NCBI RefSeq assembly: GCF_042676025.1
Contig: NZ_JBHTJP010000035.1
Coordinates: forward strand, 558,001 to 622,000
Source: Salinimicrobium gaetbulicola
Lineage (GTDB): Bacteria > Bacteroidota > Bacteroidia > Flavobacteriales > Flavobacteriaceae
Direction: 5' to 3'
DNA length: 64,000 bases
A program made the position numbers and the translations under genes. A model generated the notes under the pieces. It had not been told where the DNA came from and ran no database searches. It saw only the letters and a list, made by a program, of their open reading frames with translations. This document shows positions 58,867-64,000 of this stretch, one piece after another. How positions within the stretch are numbered: position 1 is the stretch's first letter; every line of letters begins with the position of its first letter.

Positions 58867-59796
58867 ATGGATCTGGAGAAGGAGGTACATAAGGCAGGAG
58901 GTTTCATGAACCTGGATCTTCTAGCAAAGCAAGTTGTAGAAGGTTTTATTTCCGGACTTCATAAAAGTCCTTTCCACGGCTTCTCTGCAGAATTTGCAGA
59001 ACACAAGGTTTATAATAATGGAGAAAGTACCCGGCATATAGATTGGAAGCTATTTGCTAAAACAGATAAGTTATTTACACGGCGCTATGAGGAAGAAACA
59101 AATCTTAGGTGTCACCTTATTATAGACAACTCTTCTTCCATGCATTATCCCTACTTAAAACATCAATCTCTTTCCGCTTTGAATAAGATTGGATTTTCGG
59201 CTCTGGCATCAGCCTGTATTATGCAGCTATTGAAAAAGCAACGTGATGCAGTTGGTTTAAGTATTTACAGTGATGAGTATGATTTTTATGCTCCTGAAAA
59301 AGGGAGTGAGCGTCATCGCAGGATGCTACTTCATAAATTAGATGAGGTGGTGCAGGGTAATGAGACTTCAACAAGCACCAAAACATATACTTATTTACAT
59401 CAAATAGCTGAAAAATTACGAAGGCGTTCGCTCATTTTTCTTTTTACCGATATGTTTCAGACAGATGTAGAAGAGGAAAAGTTATTCGAGGCATTGAGAC
59501 ACCTTGCGTACAATAAACATGAATTGGTCCTGTTCCATGTAATAGATAAGGAAAAGGAACTCGATTTTAAATTTGGCGACCGGCCCATGCGTTTCACAGA
59601 TGTCGAATCTGGAGAAAAGTTAGATCTGTATGCAGAAAATATTAAAGATGATTATGCAAGGATCATGGAAAAATACTTCTCAGATCTTAAATTAAAGTGC
59701 GGGCAATACGGGATCAAGTATGTATCGGCCGATGTGAAGGAAAATTTTGAAAAAATTATTTCTACATATTTGGTTGAACGTCAAAAGTTTGTGTGA
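58867..59796 (+). CDS. DUF58 domain protein
   Basis: A 309-residue cytosolic protein of the DUF58 family, which belongs with MoxR-type AAA ATPases and VWA proteins. The conserved DUF58 block is FAEHKVYNNGESTRHIDWKLFAKTDKLFTRRYEEET (in outline; its core is DIRHIDWK-like RHIDWKLFAKT). The MIDAS-like acidic residues of VWA proteins appear as LIIDNSSSM. I chose the ATG at 58867; an in-frame TTG at 58843 gives eight more residues. No MoxR gene is adjacent. Role in envelope or complex assembly unknown. Confidence 0.88.
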   Translation: MDLEKEVHKAGGFMNLDLLAKQVVEGFISGLHKSPFHGFSAEFAEHKVYNNGESTRHIDWKLFAKTDKLFTRRYEEETNLRCHLIIDNSSSMHYPYLKHQSLSALNKIGFSALASACIMQLLKKQRDAVGLSIYSDEYDFYAPEKGSERHRRMLLHKLDEVVQGNETSTSTKTYTYLHQIAEKLRRRSLIFLFTDMFQTDVEEEKLFEALRHLAYNKHELVLFHVIDKEKELDFKFGDRPMRFTDVESGEKLDLYAENIKDDYARIMEKYFSDLKLKCGQYGIKYVSADVKENFEKIISTYLVERQKFV

Positions 59797-59833
59797 GGAG
59801 TAAAAAAAACATGCAAATTATTTCAAAAAAACA

Positions 59834-59864
59834 TTTGGCAAAGTGAAATTCTGCTGTATATTTG
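59834..59864 (+). promoter_or_regulatory. Full Bacteroidetes promoter for tRNA-Asp (TTTG-N19-TATATTTG)
   Basis: TTTG at 59834-59837 and TATATTTG at 59857-59864 are separated by exactly 19 bp, the best -33/-7 match in the window. The tRNA starts 19 bp after the -7 element. Confidence 0.85.
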
Positions 59865-59882
59865 CACTCGCAATAAAGCAAC

Positions 59883-59956
59883 GGTCTGGTAGTTCAGTTG
59901 GTTAGAATACCTGCCTGTCACGCAGGGGGTCGCGAGTTCGAGTCTCGTCCAGACCG
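59883..59956 (+). tRNA. tRNA-Asp (anticodon GTC)
   Basis: The acceptor stem GGTCTGG pairs with CCAGACC. The D-arm contains AGTTCAGTTGGTTAGAAT and the anticodon loop reads CTGTCAC with GTC (Asp). The T arm contains GTTCGAGTC, and the discriminator is G. The CCA is not encoded. A hairpin terminator follows 10 bp after. 74 nt, canonical. Confidence 0.97.
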
Positions 59957-59965
59957 CAAAATTGC

Positions 59966-59997
59966 AAAAAAGCTTCTCTAAACGAGGAGCTTTTTTT
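59966..59997 (+). terminator. Terminator of tRNA-Asp
   Basis: AAAGCTTCTC and GAGGAGCTTT pair with one G-T wobble, followed by seven T. Confidence 0.88.
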
Positions 59998-60068
59998 GGC
60001 AGTAAAGATTAGTTGTGTTGTTTGTGGTAAATCGTTGATTTACCTGGGTTTAGAAGTAAACCAATGAG

Positions 60069-60100
60069 AAGCTTTTCCTGTTTTCAGGGAGGGCTTTTTT
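60069..60100 (+). terminator. Second hairpin downstream of the tRNA
   Basis: AAGC-TTTTCCTG and CAGGGAGGGC pair imperfectly and are followed by TTTTTT. It lies 110 bp after the tRNA, in a gene-free stretch (59998-60308). It may mark the end of an unseen small transcript; otherwise I see nothing in this gap. Confidence 0.5.
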
Positions 60101-60308
60101 GTTTTGTGATATTCCTAAAGGTATTAGAACCGGCATAAAGTTCCATATTCTTCCTTTTTGAATATGATAGGTTCTGAAATTTTAGCGGGTGTTATTTTTC
60201 TTTATTGTATCTTAAGCTGCTGTTTGGTACAGTATATTGAACTTTCTGTGCGGTATGTTCATAAATTGATAACGATTTTAGGTTTTTGATAGCTAATCAT
60301 GTGTAGTA

Positions 60309-60737
60309 ATGATGAAACGAATTAATCATTATATAATAATAGATGACGATCCAACGAACAATTTTATTTGTGAGACCGTTATCAAAAGGCTTGATTCTTC
60401 AGCGGTAGTATTAATATTTGAAGATCCTGAGAAAGCAATCGTCAAAATTCTTGATATGTATAGTACGTCAAGAGCCTATCTGCCTACAATACTTTTGCTG
60501 GATATTAATATGCCTACCATGAATGGCTGGGAATTCCTTGACGTATTCAAGACTTTTACCGACGTTTTAAAAGAGCAATTCGAGATCTATATTTTAAGTT
60601 CTTCTACGGAAGATTTTTCCTCTAAGAAAAGAGAGTATTCTTTTATTTCAGATTTTCTCCAAAAGCCTTTTACCCAAGCCTCTCTGGAAAAAGTGATTTC
60701 CGAAACTTCCATTTCATACCCTAAAGGAGGATCTTAA
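60309..60737 (+). CDS. Single-domain response regulator (CheY-like REC)
   Basis: A 142-residue receiver without output domain. The acidic pocket DDDPTN is at 12-17, phospho-acceptor D65 in LLLDINMPTMNGWEFL, the Thr/Ser switch is SSSTEDFSSK, and the Lys is in FLQKPFT. The extra loop after SSST and before FISDF is the Bacteroidetes REC-only form. It must act through protein contacts or phosphotransfer. No kinase is adjacent. Confidence 0.92.
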   Translation: MMKRINHYIIIDDDPTNNFICETVIKRLDSSAVVLIFEDPEKAIVKILDMYSTSRAYLPTILLLDINMPTMNGWEFLDVFKTFTDVLKEQFEIYILSSSTEDFSSKKREYSFISDFLQKPFTQASLEKVISETSISYPKGGS

Positions 60738-60898
60738 GCCCTGAACGTTTTGGTTTAGGAACAATTGAGTTTCGGTTGTATTCAAATATTAAGTAAGAAA
60801 ATTACCCTATGTTGATTTAAATCAAGGTGGAATGCCTGGTAACTAGCTCACTTTAAAGAATTTAACTTTTCGTATAGTCAAACGGAGTAGTCCGGAAG

Positions 60899-60906
60899 TA
60901 TCTTTG
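60899..60906 (+). promoter_or_regulatory. Bacteroidetes -7 element (TATCTTTG) for the secreted-protein gene
   Basis: TATCTTTG lies 88 bp before the ATG at 60994, giving a leader of about 80 bases. Confidence 0.6.
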
Positions 60907-60993
60907 AAAATCTGAATTTAGGATTTTCCTATGTTCATTTCTAATGTCCCGCATCTTAATCGACCTATATTAAAATCAAAACCCTTACTTATT

Positions 60994-61419
60994 ATGAAAA
61001 CAAAAATTATGTGCTTATCCGGAATCTTTATGATGGCGGTTTCTTTTTGCGTTCATGCGCAAACTACTCAGAATCCTGTAAAGCCAATGATCGTTCAAAC
61101 CATGTATCTAAATCCGGGACCTGATGCTGAAGGAATTAATTTAGATTCTCTTTTAACGGTTTATAAAAAGAATATTATAGATCCTAATCAACAAATCAAG
61201 AGTTCCAAAATTCTTTCTCACTGGTGGGGCGCAGATAGCAGAGAAATATTAATGATCTATGAATTGGGAAGTTTTGGATCTGTGGTTGAGACTTTTGAAA
61301 GACAGAATGAATTAGTGGAGGAGTATGTTAAGGATAACCCACAGTTTTTAGAGCAGTGGCAAACTGTAATGTCCAATTCTCATCATGGGGATGAGATCTA
61401 TCGCATCATTGCAGAATGA
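60994..61419 (+). CDS. Secreted protein of unknown function
   Basis: A 141-residue exported protein. From the ATG at 60994 residues 1-23 form a signal peptide (MKTKIMCLSGIFMMAVSFCVHA, cleavage near HAQT). A longer frame from 60931 adds residues before the signal peptide and is rejected. The mature part has IVQTMYLNPGPDAEGINLDSLL, SKILSHWWGADSREILMIYELG and a helical ETFERQNELVEEYVKDNPQF. It resembles small ferredoxin-like (NIPSNAP/antibiotic-monooxygenase-shaped) domains in rhythm only. Function unknown. Confidence 0.75.
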   Translation: MKTKIMCLSGIFMMAVSFCVHAQTTQNPVKPMIVQTMYLNPGPDAEGINLDSLLTVYKKNIIDPNQQIKSSKILSHWWGADSREILMIYELGSFGSVVETFERQNELVEEYVKDNPQFLEQWQTVMSNSHHGDEIYRIIAE

Positions 61420-61442
61420 TCAATAATTCAATTTAAAAGCAG

Positions 61443-61466
61443 AAAGGCCCTTAATAGGGCTTTTTT
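61443..61466. terminator. Terminator between the secreted-protein gene and YihY-family gene
   Basis: AAGGCCCT and AGGGCTTTTTT form a short stem with one mismatch and a T-run. It serves the plus-strand gene and lies near the end of the minus-strand gene. Confidence 0.75.
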
Positions 61467-61469
61467 GGT

Positions 61470-62339
61470 TTACTTACGGAGTTGCGCGTATTTTTCAATT
61501 TCAGAGTTTAACTCAGCCCCAAAGAGTATTATAAAGCTTGTTAGGAACATCCATAATAACATAACTACTACGGCTGATATTGAGCCGTAGACTTCACCGT
61601 AACTTCCAAAATTACTCACATAAAATGAAAACCCCCAGGATGCGATCAACCATAAAAGGGTTGCTAGCAATGCTCCGGGAAAAACCCATCTGAATTTTGG
61701 GGTCTTCTTATAGGGCGCGTGTTTGTACACCTCCCCCAGGAACCATATTAAAATTGCTGCAAGCAGCAGCCATCGGCCATATCCAATTAAATTCTCAATT
61801 CCAGAAGGTAAGCCGATCAGGCCTACCAGGGCCGGAAATACTACAATCAAGATCATGCTGATGATTAATAGCAGGATAGCACCTAATGTGAAAGACAGCG
61901 TGAGGGCATTTTGTTTCAGGAATCCTCGCTGATTCACGGTGTCGTAAGCGATGTCTACCCCGGTGAAAAGAGATTTGGTTCCTTTATTGGCACTCCATAA
62001 GCTAAAAAGAATACCGATAGCCATGCTCCATCCGAGGGCAGATTCCGGAGTGCTTACAAGTTTCTCCAACTGCGTTTTAAGAATTTCATATGCCTCCTGG
62101 GGCATCATCCCTGAAATCTGTGATAATTGGTCCTGTATGCTTTGAGGGTCCATTGCGAGGCCATAAATAGAAACCAGAGCGGCAATCGCCGGGAAAACTG
62201 CTAGAAATGAATAAAAGGCTACTCCGGCGGAAATGATAGAAACATTGTTCTCACTTATTTCTTTGAGAACTCTTTTTAGGATTGTTTTCCAACCTGAAAA
62301 TTTGATTTTTGATGGCGATGCTAGGATATGTTGATCCAT
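61470..62339 (-). CDS. YihY/BrkB family membrane protein
   Basis: A 289-residue inner-membrane protein of the YihY/virulence-factor BrkB family, with about six helices. Blocks seen are ISAGVAFYSFLAVFPAIAALVSIYGLA near residues 38-64, LFSLWSANKGTKSLFTGVDIAYD, and FVSNFGSYGEVYGSISAVVVMLLWMFL (in outline) near the end. Its function is not settled; in some bacteria it is linked with envelope permeability. Single gene, divergent from the LexA-like repressor. Confidence 0.93.
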   Translation of the reverse strand: MDQHILASPSKIKFSGWKTILKRVLKEISENNVSIISAGVAFYSFLAVFPAIAALVSIYGLAMDPQSIQDQLSQISGMMPQEAYEILKTQLEKLVSTPESALGWSMAIGILFSLWSANKGTKSLFTGVDIAYDTVNQRGFLKQNALTLSFTLGAILLLIISMILIVVFPALVGLIGLPSGIENLIGYGRWLLLAAILIWFLGEVYKHAPYKKTPKFRWVFPGALLATLLWLIASWGFSFYVSNFGSYGEVYGSISAVVVMLLWMFLTSFIILFGAELNSEIEKYAQLRK

Positions 62340-62444
62340 AATGGAATTTAAACGAGGTTCTCTCTAATTTAAAGATTCTAGTGCGTTTGATTTTGGAATC
62401 ACCTATTAAACAATTGTTAATCGTGAAAATATCATGGAGTTATT

Positions 62445-62485
62445 CCAAATTTATGCGGAAAAATTCCCAAATTGAGTATATTTGG
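62445..62485. promoter_or_regulatory. Cluster of CCAAAT/ATTTGG boxes overlapping the repressor promoter
   Basis: CCAAAT occurs at 62445-62450 and 62467-62472, and ATTTGG at 62480-62485. The last two form an inverted repeat with a 7-bp spacer that covers the -7 element TATATTTG (62477-62484). This is the layout of an autorepressor operator. Confidence 0.55.
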
Positions 62486-62487
62486 AT

Positions 62488-63255
62488 ATGGGAACAGATG
62501 TATCAATAGAAGTAAAACGCTTTAAGCAGGTTAGGGAAGAAAATAACTTCACCCAGGCAGAGTTTGCATCCTTGTTGGGAATCAATAATTCCACTGCAGA
62601 TATAGAGCGCGGAAGGACAAAACTTTCAGGAAAGGTCATTGCAGAACTATTAAAGCAATTTGGGATCAATCCGTTGTGGCTTTTTGGAGAAAGTAATCAG
62701 AAACATTTACAGGTCAGTAAAGGGGATGTAAGCCCTAAGGTGATCAGCTTGAATTCTTCCGAAAACGAAAATATTGTATTGGTAAATGTAAAAGCGGCTG
62801 CCGGTTATCCGCACAATGTGCAGGATGTTGACTGGTACCAGCAATTACCGGCTTTTGATATGCCTTTACCTGAATTCAGAAATGCTACACATCGCGGTTT
62901 TCAAATCGAGGGAGATAGTATGCTGCCAAATTTCAGGCCGGGGGAGTGGGTCCTGGGAAAAGGAGTTCCTTCCATAGAAGAGGCCAGCAATAATCGTGTA
63001 TATGTAGTGGTTCTCTATGACTCTGTCCTGGTAAAGAAACTTCAGAAGTTGCCTGATCCTTCTAAGGTGTTATTGATCTCCTTAAATGAGGAATATTTAC
63101 CTATCGAAGTAAATGTAAATGACATACAGGAGTTATGGCAGGTGAACAGTAAGCTTACTTTTAATCTGGATACCCCTTCAGAAAGTGGTTTACTGAAACA
63201 ATTGCAGCAATCTATGGAAGAACTTAAAAGTGAGTTCAAAACCTTTAAACAATAA
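62488..63255 (+). CDS. XRE/LexA-like repressor with S24 peptidase domain
   Basis: A 255-residue repressor. The N-terminal helix-turn-helix has REENNFTQAEFASLLGINNSTADIERGR (shown in outline). The S24 domain shows the cleavage-like site KAAAGYP (Ala-Gly) at about 102-108, the catalytic Ser in EGDSMLPNF (about 141-149) and a conserved Lys in SVLVKKLQK. This is the architecture of LexA and phage CI repressors. The ATG at 62488 is 4 bp after a TATATTTG element, so the mRNA may be nearly leaderless; a TTG at 62482 is an alternative. A coiled C-terminal tail ends the protein. Confidence 0.88.
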   Translation: MGTDVSIEVKRFKQVREENNFTQAEFASLLGINNSTADIERGRTKLSGKVIAELLKQFGINPLWLFGESNQKHLQVSKGDVSPKVISLNSSENENIVLVNVKAAAGYPHNVQDVDWYQQLPAFDMPLPEFRNATHRGFQIEGDSMLPNFRPGEWVLGKGVPSIEEASNNRVYVVVLYDSVLVKKLQKLPDPSKVLLISLNEEYLPIEVNVNDIQELWQVNSKLTFNLDTPSESGLLKQLQQSMEELKSEFKTFKQ

Positions 63256-63286
63256 AAAAACGGCCTGATAAAGTCAGGCCGTTTCT
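63252..63286. terminator. Bidirectional terminator between repressor and lipoprotein genes
   Basis: AAACGGCCTGA and TCAGGCCGTTT form a perfect 11-bp stem over 5 bases, with T-runs on both sides; strongest on the minus strand. Confidence 0.92.
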
Positions 63287-63330
63287 CAAGATCTGTGATC
63301 TTGAAATTGGTTGGTTAAAGTATTATGATA

Positions 63331-63558
63331 TTATAGGTCGTCTGCTGCATCTTCCATTTCTTCAGCTTCTTCCTCCATTTCGTCTGCCATGTCTTCCATT
63401 TCATCTTCCATATCGTCCTCCATGTCATCAGACATTCCATTTTCCTCCATCATTTCCATGTCATCCATGTCGTCTGCTTCTTTTTCTGTATCTCTACAAG
63501 AAATAAAAGAAGTACTTACGGTAAAAAGCAATGCGAATAATAAAACTAATTTTTTCAT
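63331..63558 (-). CDS. Very acidic Met-rich small lipoprotein
   Basis: A 75-residue lipoprotein. The signal peptide is about 1-20 with lipobox SFISC; mature residues begin CRDTEKE. The rest is a long Asp/Glu/Met stretch (MEDDMEDEMEDMADEMEEEA), extremely acidic and helical in appearance. Same CRDT start as the neighbouring lipoprotein. No function is known; an acidic surface-exposed or periplasmic role, perhaps cation binding, is speculation. Confidence 0.82.
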   Translation of the reverse strand: MKKLVLLFALLFTVSTSFISCRDTEKEADDMDDMEMMEENGMSDDMEDDMEDEMEDMADEMEEEAEEMEDAADDL

Positions 63559-63616
63559 CTTTTAAGGTTTTAGGGTTAGTGCCTTTTTACAGGCTTTATA
63601 ATTTTGGACCCGGGGT

Positions 63617-63850
63617 TTAATTATCATCCCCGATTTCGTCAATTTCTTCGTTGATTTCCTTATTTACTTCTTTGTCAACTTCCTTAGCTGTTCGCTCAAG
63701 AATGCCTTCTCTTTCTTCAGGCTCTTCTACTTTTTCAACTTCTACTTTTTCAACTTCACGCACAACTTCTTTTTCTTTAACGGTGTCGCGACAGGAAGTC
63801 AATAAAAATGATCCGAAAATCAATAAAACGAACACTTTTGAAATTCTCAT
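63617..63850 (-). CDS. Small charged lipoprotein
   Basis: A 77-residue lipoprotein. Signal peptide about 1-19 with lipobox LLTSC, mature start CRDTVKEKEV, then heptad-like charged sequence (VVREVEKVEVEKVEEPEER) and a helix EVDKEVNKEINEEIDEIGDDN. Likely a coiled or extended charged lipoprotein. It lies 58 bp upstream of the acidic lipoprotein in the same direction, and the shared SCRDT start suggests common descent or a common sorting need. The rest of the window (63851-64000) shows no gene. Confidence 0.82.
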   Translation of the reverse strand: MRISKVFVLLIFGSFLLTSCRDTVKEKEVVREVEKVEVEKVEEPEEREGILERTAKEVDKEVNKEINEEIDEIGDDN

Positions 63851-64000
63851 AGATTTGGTTTTAATGTTTCTAATCAGCCAATTTATAAAATCCTTTTTCT
63901 GGCACGGTTGTATTTAATAAAAATTTAATAACTAATGTCAACGGTTATTTAATTTACATGAAAAAAAGTGGAATTTTTCATATAATATTTAGATAAGCAG

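Noticed and set aside
62488..63255. Prophage region
   Set aside because: The CI/LexA-like repressor has no integrase, structural or lysis genes nearby, so I treat it as a chromosomal regulator.
1..64000. CRISPR array, rRNA operon or classical IS element
   Set aside because: No repeat-spacer pattern, no rRNA sequence and no transposase were seen. The only inverted-repeat-bounded item is the GxxExxY cassette.

Overview
The window looks like the chromosome of a marine-type member of the Flavobacteriaceae (Bacteroidetes), close to the Gramella/Christiangramia or Salegentibacter group. The evidence is: many genes preceded by the Bacteroidetes -7 promoter element TAnnTTTG rather than a strong Shine-Dalgarno sequence; a type IX secretion tail (LSIYPNPASG); a SusC/thiamine-type TonB-dependent receptor with a carboxypeptidase-like N-terminal domain; Bacteroidetes-specific families (DUF4301, DUF4296, DUF4271, DUF3098, DUF3127); and ribosomal proteins L21 and S16 with long C-terminal extensions. 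Almost all genes are ordinary core genes. I see no rRNA, CRISPR array, prophage or classical IS element. Genus-level placement is an inference from protein flavour only.

Layout. 1-7.3 kb: end of rplU, rpmA, a DUF2007 protein, ahcY (minus), a phosphopantetheinyl transferase overlapping a PcrB/GGGP synthase gene, then a tight vitamin-like operon (YkoF-type thiamine-binding protein, PnuC-type transporter, NadR-like P-loop kinase, DUF4301, ArfB). 7.5-18 kb: a small secreted protein, a sigma-54 response regulator convergent with a hybrid histidine kinase, a TPP riboswitch with thiamine TonB receptor, a degenerate Rieske-like lipoprotein, greA with a hairpin in its leader, HIT, thioesterase, and a second histidine kinase. 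18-24 kb: flavin reductase, DUF3127, aat, then a minus-strand operon ftsX-(GxxExxY)-DUF3098-uppP-truB-TonB-like-tag in which the GxxExxY gene is framed by perfect 18-bp inverted repeats. 24-40 kb: leuS, metallopeptidase, ferritin, saccharopine dehydrogenase, pckA, hemD, a polyprenol-phosphate mannosyltransferase-dihydroorotase-DUF4296 operon, tyrS, and a LuxE-like acyltransferase. 40-52 kb: a PhoB/PhoR-like two-component system preceded by four 11-bp-phased repeats, trmB, LysE, an alkyltransferase-like protein, an Fe-S module (Mrp, NifU-like, ferredoxin reductase, 2Fe-2S ferredoxin), glutaryl-CoA dehydrogenase, trmN6, rimM and rpsP. 52-64 kb: a DUF2383 protein, dnaE fused to a proofreading exonuclease, two paralogous 47-residue membrane microproteins, trxA, DUF58, tRNA-Asp, a REC-only regulator, YihY, a LexA/CI-like repressor and two small charged lipoproteins.

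How it fits together. Thiamine uptake is probably handled by the riboswitch-controlled outer-membrane receptor together with the YkoF/PnuC/kinase operon. The Fe-S genes form a likely assembly and electron-transfer unit. Saccharopine dehydrogenase and glutaryl-CoA dehydrogenase point to lysine/saccharopine metabolism. The least explained and most interesting items are the GxxExxY cassette with its inverted repeats and the pair of microproteins that share conserved leaders. Next come the putative regulatory structures ahead of greA, the PhoB-like regulator and the LexA-like repressor.
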